DNA from: Suilimivivens sp964571145
GTDB taxonomy: Bacteria; Bacillota; Clostridia; Lachnospirales; Lachnospiraceae
Direction of reading: 5' to 3'
Assembly (NCBI GenBank): GCA_964571145.1
Contig: CAZNAP010000002.1
Location: forward strand, 1-64,000
Length of the DNA: 64,000 nucleotides
The translations under genes and the position numbers were made by a program. Shown here piece by piece: positions 44,152 to 52,279 of this stretch. The notes below the pieces were generated by a model, which had not been told where the DNA came from, did not search any database, and was given only the letters and a program-made list of their open reading frames with translations. Each line of letters begins with the position of its first letter. Within the stretch, counting starts at the first letter, position 1.

Positions 44152-45255
44152 ATGAAATTTATTAAAAAATGTCCTCTTTTCATATTATTGTTAAGTTCTG
44201 GACTTCTTCTGACCATTCTTGGTGTGGGCGGAAGAGGTAATGTTTATGCTACTCAGGAATATCAACCTTTGAAAGCACCTATTTTATCAGTTGTTTTTAC
44301 AGGATTCAATGACAATATCTATCCATGGCAAATCTTTGGCTTGGAAAAGGATTTTATAGCAGCTTCTGCACAGAATCCTGAAACAGATTCTGAACCAGTT
44401 CATAATTTGGAAACAGCAGTGACGGATGATTCCAATCAAAATAATGGTGCGAATAGCGGTTTGGCGGCAGCTACTTCCAGTCCGGAAGCAACTTCTAAAC
44501 CGGAAGCTACTCCGACACCGACTGCAGCACCAACACCGACTCCTACACCCACACCACAACCCAATGAGAAACTGGAGCCTTTACGAGAAAGTACGCATGA
44601 TGAATATATGAATCATATATCAGCGGATATTTATGGAGATGCGGGCGTACTGCGGGCAGCAAGTTATGAGTTTGCGACAGTGGATGAAAGTTATTTTGAT
44701 GATGCATTGTTTATTGGGGATTCGCGTATAGTTGGATTGCATGATTATACTAATTTGGCTGAACATGCAGATTTTTATTGCGAGACATCCTTGACGATTT
44801 ACGGAGTCATGGATGAGAATTTCAAGGGGAAAGGCACAATTCCCAATGCACTTGCAAATAATGAATACGGCAAGATTTATATCATGGTTGGCATTAATGA
44901 ACTGGGTCGTGGAACGACCGAGGATTTTATGGCGCAATATACTTCTGTCATTCAGGCACTGCATGAGCAGGAACAGAATGCTCTTATTTTCATTCAAGGC
45001 ATTATGCATGTTTCCAAAGCCAAAAATGAATCAGATGCAATTTTTAACAACAGCAATATTATTGCCAGAAACCATGCGATAGCAACTTTGGCTGACAATA
45101 CGCAGATTTTCTATATAGATGGAAATGAAGTGATTTGTGATGAAGAAGGCAATTTAATCGAAGAATATACCTTTGATAACATTCACCTGCTGGGTGTTTA
45201 TAATGATTTATATAAGCAGTATTTACTGTCCCATGGCGTGATGCCAAGTGAATAG
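44152..45255 (+). CDS. Secreted or anchored SGNH/GDSL-type acyltransferase/esterase
   Basis: 367 aa. N-terminal signal/anchor helix (about 6-28), a low-complexity Pro/Thr linker (about 110-140: TPTPTAAPTPTPTPTPQP), then the SGNH domain (about 180-365). Block I is LFIGDSRIVGL (Ser about 191), then IYIMVGINELGRG (the Asn block), and block V FDNIHLL gives Asp342 and His345. The catalytic triad is therefore complete. It probably accepts acetyl from the MBOAT protein 66 bases upstream and places it on a surface glycan. Confidence 0.88.
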   Translation: MKFIKKCPLFILLLSSGLLLTILGVGGRGNVYATQEYQPLKAPILSVVFTGFNDNIYPWQIFGLEKDFIAASAQNPETDSEPVHNLETAVTDDSNQNNGANSGLAAATSSPEATSKPEATPTPTAAPTPTPTPTPQPNEKLEPLRESTHDEYMNHISADIYGDAGVLRAASYEFATVDESYFDDALFIGDSRIVGLHDYTNLAEHADFYCETSLTIYGVMDENFKGKGTIPNALANNEYGKIYIMVGINELGRGTTEDFMAQYTSVIQALHEQEQNALIFIQGIMHVSKAKNESDAIFNNSNIIARNHAIATLADNTQIFYIDGNEVICDEEGNLIEEYTFDNIHLLGVYNDLYKQYLLSHGVMPSE

Positions 45256-45270
45256 ATAGTTTGAGAAAAT

Positions 45271-45534
45271 CGGGTAATTGCTGTCTATTTCAACAAATTA
45301 CCCGTCCTTTTCCTCATATTTTTGCCGCTTTCATTTACACAGCGGGTAATTTCATCTAGCCGAAGCTCCTTTACCCGCTTATCATGCTTGAATTCTTCCT
45401 TTATCCTTAGAATCCAATATAATTCTCATGTAAAACAAAGCCAATCAAGTTGTTTTCCCCGTCTTGTTTACAAAAGCAGCATTAATCGAGCATTTGTAAC
45501 GGGTAATATTCGATTTCTGATATATATTTACTTG
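45271..45534. repeat. Second array of inverted repeats (CGGGTAA-N20/21-TTACCCG)
   Basis: Pairs: 45271-45277/45298-45304 (extends to nine bp, loop 16 in that form), 45343-45349/45371-45377 (extends to AGCGGGTAA/TTACCCGCT), and 45500-45506 with TTACTTG at 45528-45534, which pairs using two G-U. Loops for the seven-mers are 20, 21 and 21. The first, followed by CCTTTTCC, may terminate the SGNH gene. The gene-free region 45256-45802 contains nothing else that I can support, apart from a GAGTGACTAG half-element at 45573 and the hairpin at 45749. Confidence 0.75.
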
Positions 45535-45748
45535 ATATTCAAACTATACAAAATTCAAAGTGTTCGAATTCTGAGTGACTAGTTGCGTAGGATTGGAACA
45601 TCGTCAAGTTATCTTTAGGTTTCAGTAATCTATATCGAGTTTTGGGCACATCAACAAAAAAACAAGCTTCTGTTGTCCACACTATGTGAGAAACCATGGG
45701 TATAGAGACAACGAATTATATTCCTAAATTCATTACTTAAAAAAGTAT

Positions 45749-45802
45749 AAAAACCTCTAAATGAGAAAAACTAACGAAAAGTAAATCATTTGGAGGTTTT
45801 TT
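45749..45802 (+). promoter_or_regulatory. Hairpin enclosing the spoVAD ribosome binding site
   Basis: AAAAACCTCTAAATGA (45749-45764) pairs with TCATTTGGAGGTTTTT (45786-45801), 16 bp with one G-U, loop 21. The right arm contains GGAGG, the only ribosome site for spoVAD, and ends in six T directly before ATG. The structure looks both like an intrinsic terminator and like a translation lock. Confidence 0.8.
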
Positions 45803-46822
45803 ATGGAAACAAGAGTCGGGGCAATTTTTGAACAGGGTCAGCAGAGTATTAAGGTGCCGATTTCTGTTTTTATTCGTTCAAACGCATCAGTAGCTGGTAC
45901 GAAGGAAGGGCAGGGTCCTTTTGGAGAAAACTATGACGTGGTTGGAATAGACGATAAATTCGGGTGTGATACCTGGGAAGAAGCAGAAAGTACCTTACAG
46001 AAAGAAGCACTACAACTGGCAATTGGGAAGTCAGAATTGTCAAATAGTGAAATTAAGTATTTGTTTGCGGGAGATTTACTGGGGCAGTCCATTGCCAGTA
46101 GTTTTGGATTGGCTTCTTTTGAAATCCCGCTAATCGGTGTATATGGAGCCTGTTCTACCTGTGGGTTGTCGTTGGCTATGGCTACTATTATGATAGCGGG
46201 AGGAATGGCGGAGCATGCAGCTTGTGTCACTTCCAGTCATTTTGCCAGTGCAGAGAAGGAATTTCGTTTTCCTCTTGGATATGGAAATCAACGACCTCTT
46301 TCAGCTACATGGACTGCAACAGGAAGCGGTGCCTTTGTGCTCAGTAGTGTAAAAAGTGATAATGATAAAGCGAGAGTTGCCGGAATAACAATAGGCAAAA
46401 TTGTAGATTTTGGGTTAAAGGATTCACTGAATATGGGGGCGTGTATGGCACCTGCAGCTTGTGATACAATCTACCGAAATTTAATGGATTTTGACCGGAA
46501 GCCTTCTGATTATGACAAAATTATTACCGGTGATCTGGGTAGTGTGGGACAAAAGGTTCTTTGGGATATGATGCGTGAAAAGGGTATGGATATTTCCAAA
46601 GTTCATATGGATTGTGGAATGGAAATTTACGGTGCCAGTCAGGACATGCACGCAGGCGGAAGTGGCTGCGGTTGCAGTGCACTGGTTTTATCAGCCTATA
46701 TATTGAAGCAGCTGAATGAGGGAAAATGGAAAAGAGTTCTGTTTGTACCAACTGGCGCATTGCTCAGTAAGACTAGCTTCAACGAAGGTCAGAGTATTCC
46801 TGGCATTGCCCATGCAGTCTAA
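45803..46822 (+). CDS. spoVAD: Stage V sporulation protein AD
   Basis: 339 aa, thiolase-like fold; SpoVAD binds dipicolinic acid during spore formation. Seen: YLFAGDLLGQSIASSFGLAS, GVYGACSTCGLSLAMA, CVTSSHFASAEKEFRFPLGY, then the W-T-A-T-G-S-G block and HAGGSGCGCSALVLSAYIL. Full length. Normally cotranscribed with spoVAC and spoVAE; here it stands alone behind a 547-base gene-free region and a ribosome-site hairpin. I see no convincing sigma-G promoter in the leader. Confidence 0.95.
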   Translation: METRVGAIFEQGQQSIKVPISVFIRSNASVAGTKEGQGPFGENYDVVGIDDKFGCDTWEEAESTLQKEALQLAIGKSELSNSEIKYLFAGDLLGQSIASSFGLASFEIPLIGVYGACSTCGLSLAMATIMIAGGMAEHAACVTSSHFASAEKEFRFPLGYGNQRPLSATWTATGSGAFVLSSVKSDNDKARVAGITIGKIVDFGLKDSLNMGACMAPAACDTIYRNLMDFDRKPSDYDKIITGDLGSVGQKVLWDMMREKGMDISKVHMDCGMEIYGASQDMHAGGSGCGCSALVLSAYILKQLNEGKWKRVLFVPTGALLSKTSFNEGQSIPGIAHAV

Positions 46823-46987
46823 CTTGTTTGTTGTAACTAGAAATCAAGGAAAGAAAATAGAATTGTACAATAATTGCATTAGTGCATAATAGAATTTGCA
46901 TACGTAAAGTGATATCTTTAGTTTAGTTACTAGTAATAGTAACCGCAGGTCAATAGTAATAGCGGATTAATAGAGGAGGGTATCGGT

Positions 46988-48730
46988 ATGCAAAAGAAAT
47001 TAAGCCCAAAGGTGGCTGAAAGCAGAAGCAAAAACAGTTATAAGAACTTTAATGTCAGTGTGTATTGTCCGGTTGCTAATATTAATAAAATAACAGATTT
47101 TGACGATTTTGATCGTAAATTTAAATTACTTTATGGAAATGTAAAAATTGGACGTGCTTACTTGGAATGTTACAGGGGTATGGAGTGGTGCAGCAAGGAG
47201 CAGCTCCTGAAAGTAAAAGAATATTTTGAGCAAAAAGGAATTCAAACTTCAGGCGGCATTACAACTTGTGATGATGGCAAGGGCGAAGGCTTTGTGTCAC
47301 TTTGTTATTCCAAGGAGAAGGGTAGAAAAATTCTGGAGGATGCAGTTCGCTTATGCGCAGAAGTATTTGATGAATTTATTTTTGATGATTTTTACTTTAT
47401 TAATTGTAGATGTAAAGATTGTATAGAACGAAAAGGGAAGATGTCATGGTCTGAGTTCCGCCTGGAGCAAAAGCGTCAGTTGTCCCGTGATATTGTGATG
47501 AAAATTGCAAAAGAAGTGAATCCGGATATCAATGTGATTATTAAGTTCCCACAGTGGTATGAAGCATTTAATGAAACCGGCTATGACTTAATCAACGAGC
47601 CGGAGATATTTGATTCCATTTATACCGGAACTGAAACCAGAAATCCTGATTATGCACAGCAGCATTTACCCAAATATCTAAGCTATTTTGTGATGCGTTA
47701 TCTGGAAAGTGCGGCACCGGGCAGAAATCTGGGCGGTTGGTTTGATCCATATGAATGCACCTATAACATGACTTCCTTTTTGGAACAAGGTTATTTAACC
47801 CTATTTGCCAAGGCGAAGGAAGTGACTTTGTTCTGCCTTGGAACACTAATTAACGATCCGGATTATCAATTGTTTCCACCCGCACTGGGTCAGATGTTTG
47901 AAGAAATGGATGCTTATTTAGGGCAACTCGGAAACCCGATTGGTGCTGTTGCCTACAGACCTGGTTATGCCAGAGGCGAGGACAATATTCATAATTATCT
48001 GGGCATGTGTGGTATTCCATTGGAAGCAGCTATTGAATATCCTGATCAGGCAAAAGTGGTTTTCCTGGCAGAAGGTGCAGCTGATGATCAAAAGATAGTA
48101 GAGCAGATGAAAGCAAGCCTGATGAATGGTTCGGATGTGATTGTAACCAGCGGATTTGTTAGAAAACTGGGTGCTGACTTTAAAGAATTTGCAAATGTTA
48201 CTTATTCTGCACGCAAGGCAATGGTACAGGAATATGCAAATACGAAAGATAACGGATTAACGGTAAGCGGCCGCTATACAGGGGCACAGCCGGTACTGAT
48301 TCCGCAGTTGGATTATTGTACCAATGATATTTGGGAGTTGGCAGCTGCCTATGGTACAGCGAATAATTTCCCGATTATTCTACGGTTTAGCTATGGCGCA
48401 GGACGATTATGCATCATTACCATACCTGACAATATGGGCGACATCTATCATTATCCGTCACAGGTACTTAAGGTCATGAGAGCAGTATTTTCTAAAGGAA
48501 TGCCGGTTATGTTGGATGGACCCAGTCAGATGCAGTTGTTTGTATATGATAATGATACATTTATTGTACGCTCTGATTTACCGTTCTATGAAAGTGTAAC
48601 ACTGCTCTTCGCAGAAGAAGTAAAGGAAGTGAAAGATTTAATCCGAAATCAAACACTGCCTGTTGTAAATAATAAGTTGACCGTACAGTTAACTCCGGGC
48701 GTTAATTATGTAGCCGAAATCATCAAATGA
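46988..48730 (+). CDS. Putative TIM-barrel (glycoside hydrolase-like) protein, unknown
   Basis: 580 aa, cytoplasmic by absence of a signal. N-terminal half looks like a (beta/alpha)8 barrel: YCPVANINKITDFDDFDRKF, GGITTCDDGKGEGFVSLCY, DEFIFDDFYFINCRCKDC and NVIIKFPQWYEAFNETGYD. The DDF and CxCxxC cluster could hold the active acid and a metal. The middle (about 350-400: AKVVFLAEGAADDQKIVEQM, GSDVIVTSGFVRKLG) resembles the amidotransferase-like domain seen after GH42 barrels, followed by a beta-sandwich tail. This supports a sugar-cleaving or related role, but no family is certain. GGAGGG precedes the ATG. The next gene is convergent, four bases away. Confidence 0.75.
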   Translation: MQKKLSPKVAESRSKNSYKNFNVSVYCPVANINKITDFDDFDRKFKLLYGNVKIGRAYLECYRGMEWCSKEQLLKVKEYFEQKGIQTSGGITTCDDGKGEGFVSLCYSKEKGRKILEDAVRLCAEVFDEFIFDDFYFINCRCKDCIERKGKMSWSEFRLEQKRQLSRDIVMKIAKEVNPDINVIIKFPQWYEAFNETGYDLINEPEIFDSIYTGTETRNPDYAQQHLPKYLSYFVMRYLESAAPGRNLGGWFDPYECTYNMTSFLEQGYLTLFAKAKEVTLFCLGTLINDPDYQLFPPALGQMFEEMDAYLGQLGNPIGAVAYRPGYARGEDNIHNYLGMCGIPLEAAIEYPDQAKVVFLAEGAADDQKIVEQMKASLMNGSDVIVTSGFVRKLGADFKEFANVTYSARKAMVQEYANTKDNGLTVSGRYTGAQPVLIPQLDYCTNDIWELAAAYGTANNFPIILRFSYGAGRLCIITIPDNMGDIYHYPSQVLKVMRAVFSKGMPVMLDGPSQMQLFVYDNDTFIVRSDLPFYESVTLLFAEEVKEVKDLIRNQTLPVVNNKLTVQLTPGVNYVAEIIK

Positions 48731-48734
48731 AATA

Positions 48735-51125
48735 CTATTTTCGTCTATCTGTAATTTTCAGTATGATAAAAAGCAGAGCAACCAATAAAACCATGATGCC
48801 CCAGCTGGCAAAAGCCTGTAGATTGGTGGACAGTGAAAAAGGGAATCCTTTTTCACTGACACCAACTAAGGGCTCCATGGTAATCAGCGAACATTGTAAT
48901 ATGGTGGATAGAACCATAAAAGGCAGAATCCATAGGGAAATCTTATCCAGAGAAGCAGTAACCTTACTGTCGTGATAATTAGCTACCTGATCCAATTGAT
49001 TTAAAACTTCCTCTTTTAATTCTGAAATTCTATAAATATCACCAGACAGACCGCGATAGATTCTGTCACCTACTTCTTCCTCTATAGCAGTACTGAAATA
49101 ACCAGCTGAGGAGAAACTAATCAGCATTTCTCTTAAATCTTTGATTTGTATACGGCTGCTTTTCCGATTATTAATTTTAGTTTCTACCAATACTCTTTTA
49201 CATTCCAGTAGCACATAACGCTGTTCCAATATCAGCAAATACATCCAAAACCATTCCTGATTAAACAATTGATGAATTGGAGTTACTTCTTCGAAGGTAG
49301 TGCTGACAAGTGCACATCCAATACGTGAATAAGCCATGTGCTGGCGATAATTAAATGCCAGTGTTTGACAGTTATTATCGGTATTGCCGTCGATGGAGCA
49401 TAACATAGCCGCATACCGTGTCAGAGATTGATCAGTGACAGCTGCATTTTCAGGAGAAAGCTTTGCATAAGTGTAGTAATGCGGATTTATTAATTTGACA
49501 GTATCATCTGCAAGTTCTGGGTCCAAAAGAGCGGGCGTTACTGATAAAGTAGTTCTAAAATATTCGTCAATCTGCATACGGAAATTTCTCTGTGTTTCCA
49601 TAGCCAGAAAAGTAGGCACAATACGTTCGCTATAGTCTCTGTTAGCGGATAACAGGAAAAAACCGATTCCATACGGGAACAGAAAAACCTGAAGCTCTTT
49701 TGAAATTGCACAGGTATCATTGAGAGCTTGTAAATCTTTTAATAGTTTAGATTGAACCGGCATAATGTAATAGGCATAGTTATTCTGATCCAGTGAAAAC
49801 TCTGTAACCATTGTGTTGAAATAGCGTAAAGAAGGTCGCAGATAAGGCATTGTATTATTTCCGTTTTTATAAAGAGCTCTTTCCTGAAATAAGGCATTCA
49901 AATGTTTATAGTTATGTCTTTCAAATCGGAAAGGGATAATCAGATTGTTATGTAAACTATTTAGTTTGCATTCGGAGAAGGAAACCACGGTATGTATGAT
50001 GTCTTCAGGAGAAAGCAACGACCCGGTTCTGGGGGAAGCAATTAGGGTTAGATCTGCATTAATAAACCACGGATCAGAAGTTTCTTCATAGGGTGGAGTT
50101 AAGAAGAGGGAATCACTTTCTTCCCGGTAACCTCTAGGGGCACTGTGATCTCTTTTATGACATCCGGTTTCTTGATATAAAGTATTTTCATGCTCCTGCT
50201 CATAGGTTTCCAGATATCTGGCAATTGGGAGCAGAGAATAAGGCAATTCACGATTGTCGTTATATGCAGGATTCAAGGAAATAATGTAATTGGTACAGGA
50301 AATTTGCTTTTCCCCGACACAAGAGTTAATTGGCGCATCCGGAATTATGGTCAGAGGATAACCGTCAGCTCTGGCCCACAAGCGATTCAGCTGGCAGGTA
50401 GGAACGGCAGTCCAAATTAGAACATCCACTTTTTCATCCGAAATTGTTTCGTTTCCCAAAGGAAGATAGCACTTGTCCGTTTTGCAGATACTGGATTTAT
50501 CAGCCAGATAGTGTTGATAGTCTTCGTTGGCAAGTTTCAGCTCTGCTCTGCAGTTGATTCGTTCAATGGGAGAAGTAAAAAAATCATAGGCAGCAGGTGC
50601 AACTTTTTCAGCTTGTCTAACAGCCTGCCTGATGACGGTCAAGGCTCTTTCAGTCGCCTTTTGCATATCTTTTTCTACCATAAATACAAAAGTGAGGATG
50701 CAATAAAGAGAGACCAAAGGTTGATTCGGTTGGTCTGCTAGGAGAATGTTTCCACGGTCTACGGCTTTCACGTAGTCCACAATAGAAGTAAGGGATTGGG
50801 GAAAACAAGCTGTTATCTCTTTCTTCTTATCCCGATGTTCCAAATAATTTTGGATTAAGTAAATCGAAAACAATGCATCGGTATCGGGATAACGATGGGT
50901 ATGAAAGGTAAACGTATTTGCTTCGTCCGCTTCCAGACAGGTCAGAAAATTGGTGTTATCAACTATCGCTTCTACAGTACAGCAATACTGAGAAGTATGG
51001 TGGTGGTCGAAAATACCTTCATCTAAAGTGTTTCCGTTATCAATCCAGATATGAGAGGGTTCGCGGTCTGATTTAGAGGCTGTTGTTCCATGAGGATGAA
51101 ATTCATAACGGTAGTTGTACTTCAT
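48735..51125 (-). CDS. Large protein with DHH-like phosphoesterase motifs (permuted) and C-terminal membrane helices
   Basis: 796 aa. Near the N-terminus: HIWIDNGN (about 25-31), FDHHHTSQ (about 39-46), then FHTHRYPDTDALFSIYL (about 74-90). These resemble DHH motifs II, III and I, but in an order opposite to the norm (I first). A long middle region of unknown fold follows, and two C-terminal membrane helices (about 730-750 and 770-790) keep it on the inner face. GGAAGG precedes the ATG. It begins three bases after the asparaginase stop, so the two are cotranslated. Function unknown; a membrane-bound phosphoesterase is an inference. Confidence 0.7.
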   Translation of the reverse strand: MKYNYRYEFHPHGTTASKSDREPSHIWIDNGNTLDEGIFDHHHTSQYCCTVEAIVDNTNFLTCLEADEANTFTFHTHRYPDTDALFSIYLIQNYLEHRDKKKEITACFPQSLTSIVDYVKAVDRGNILLADQPNQPLVSLYCILTFVFMVEKDMQKATERALTVIRQAVRQAEKVAPAAYDFFTSPIERINCRAELKLANEDYQHYLADKSSICKTDKCYLPLGNETISDEKVDVLIWTAVPTCQLNRLWARADGYPLTIIPDAPINSCVGEKQISCTNYIISLNPAYNDNRELPYSLLPIARYLETYEQEHENTLYQETGCHKRDHSAPRGYREESDSLFLTPPYEETSDPWFINADLTLIASPRTGSLLSPEDIIHTVVSFSECKLNSLHNNLIIPFRFERHNYKHLNALFQERALYKNGNNTMPYLRPSLRYFNTMVTEFSLDQNNYAYYIMPVQSKLLKDLQALNDTCAISKELQVFLFPYGIGFFLLSANRDYSERIVPTFLAMETQRNFRMQIDEYFRTTLSVTPALLDPELADDTVKLINPHYYTYAKLSPENAAVTDQSLTRYAAMLCSIDGNTDNNCQTLAFNYRQHMAYSRIGCALVSTTFEEVTPIHQLFNQEWFWMYLLILEQRYVLLECKRVLVETKINNRKSSRIQIKDLREMLISFSSAGYFSTAIEEEVGDRIYRGLSGDIYRISELKEEVLNQLDQVANYHDSKVTASLDKISLWILPFMVLSTILQCSLITMEPLVGVSEKGFPFSLSTNLQAFASWGIMVLLVALLFIILKITDRRK

Positions 51126-51128
51126 AAA

Positions 51129-52166
51129 TTAACCTTCCTTTTCCGGTAGTGATTCAAAGTATATATTTGAGTGCATAAATTCTTCTGCAGATAATTTTGT
51201 TTGATTATAAAGCACCAAAAGTTTGGTATAAGCAGCTTCGGCTGAAATGTTAATCAGAGGAACTGCGCCAAGACTCAGAATTTCTTTGCTGGTGGTATAC
51301 ATTTCTGCATCATAGTTTTTGAAAGAGGTCACATAGAAATCAATGCCTTCTTCTTTGCAGCGTTTGATGAACTCCAAGAGGGAATAATTTCCGCCGTCTG
51401 TGCAGGCTGTAGAGGAGTGGTACAAACAATGCAAAATAGCCTTAGGTTTCTGCGTTAAATCAAAATTGCGGTAATCTAAACCGGGATGTGGTTTGATGAC
51501 CAGAACATTATTCTTGAAATCAATTGTGTCTGAAATCAGTCTTGATTTGTTGGCATTGATTTCATCCAAAGAAGGATTCAGAGGGCTTGGCGTAATAACC
51601 AGCTTTTCATCAATCATCTGACCGAAAGGTCGCCCGCCGTAGCAGCCAAATTGGTCATTGTAGTTATCTGCTTCAACAATTCGAGTAGCCAGATAAACAT
51701 CATTTTCTCCGGAATCATTTTGGAAAATGGTAAAGACACCATTAGCCGTGCCTTCTTTGATTAGACATACCGCATTTCTAAAATTGGGAAGTCCGTTGCT
51801 TCTGGAGTCTTCCAGTGCATAATTACTTGCAATCAGTACAACCGGTATAGGCAGGTGGTGATAGAGCAATCCCATGAGAGCAGAGGTATAAGGCAGTGTG
51901 TCTGTACCGTGGGTAATGATGATACCCTGATAGTTACTGCAATCGATATGGGACATGGTATCGCATAAGGTTGTCCATTCTTTAGGAGTAATGTTTTCAC
52001 TCAGAATATTGAGCGGTTGAATAACTTCAAATTCCATATCGCACGGATAAGTCTCATTATATAAACTAATTAACCGATAGGCAGCAGCAGGGTTTACGTC
52101 AATCAGTTTAGATTCAACCTTGCTTCCTATGGTACCGCCGGTTAATACTACAAGAATTTTTTTCAT
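51129..52166 (-). CDS. L-asparaginase family protein
   Basis: 345 aa, type I-like asparaginase/glutaminase fold. Both catalytic threonine regions are present: ILVVLTGGTIGSK at the start and GIIITHGTDTLPYTSAL near residue 90; a conserved Lys is expected further on. No signal peptide, so it is cytoplasmic. GAGGAT precedes the ATG. It sits in tandem with the DHH-like membrane protein and behind the HEPN-V4R gene. Typical role is Asn to Asp plus ammonia, but the company suggests checking other amide substrates. Confidence 0.9.
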   Translation of the reverse strand: MKKILVVLTGGTIGSKVESKLIDVNPAAAYRLISLYNETYPCDMEFEVIQPLNILSENITPKEWTTLCDTMSHIDCSNYQGIIITHGTDTLPYTSALMGLLYHHLPIPVVLIASNYALEDSRSNGLPNFRNAVCLIKEGTANGVFTIFQNDSGENDVYLATRIVEADNYNDQFGCYGGRPFGQMIDEKLVITPSPLNPSLDEINANKSRLISDTIDFKNNVLVIKPHPGLDYRNFDLTQKPKAILHCLYHSSTACTDGGNYSLLEFIKRCKEEGIDFYVTSFKNYDAEMYTTSKEILSLGAVPLINISAEAAYTKLLVLYNQTKLSAEEFMHSNIYFESLPEKEG

Positions 52167-52212
52167 TATTTTAATATCCTCAGCTTTCTAGTTTGATAAA
52201 TATTACATATAT

Positions 52213-52260
52213 TCATAATATACATATTCAAAATCAACATACTCATAATATACATATTCA
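52213..52260. repeat. 18-bp direct repeat
   Basis: TCATAATATACATATTCA at 52213-52230 and 52243-52260 (30-base period), in the short gap between the asparaginase and HEPN-V4R genes. Confidence 0.95.
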
Positions 52261-52279
52261 GAAGAGTGCTACCTGCGCA

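Noticed and set aside
44287..44559. Cys/Arg/Ser-rich reverse frame inside the SGNH gene
   Set aside because: Shadow of the Pro/Thr linker repeats on the opposite strand.
45322..45582. 86-residue open frame in the gene-free region
   Set aside because: Made of the inverted-repeat array and AT-rich sequence; no ribosome site, Ser/Arg-rich nonsense composition.
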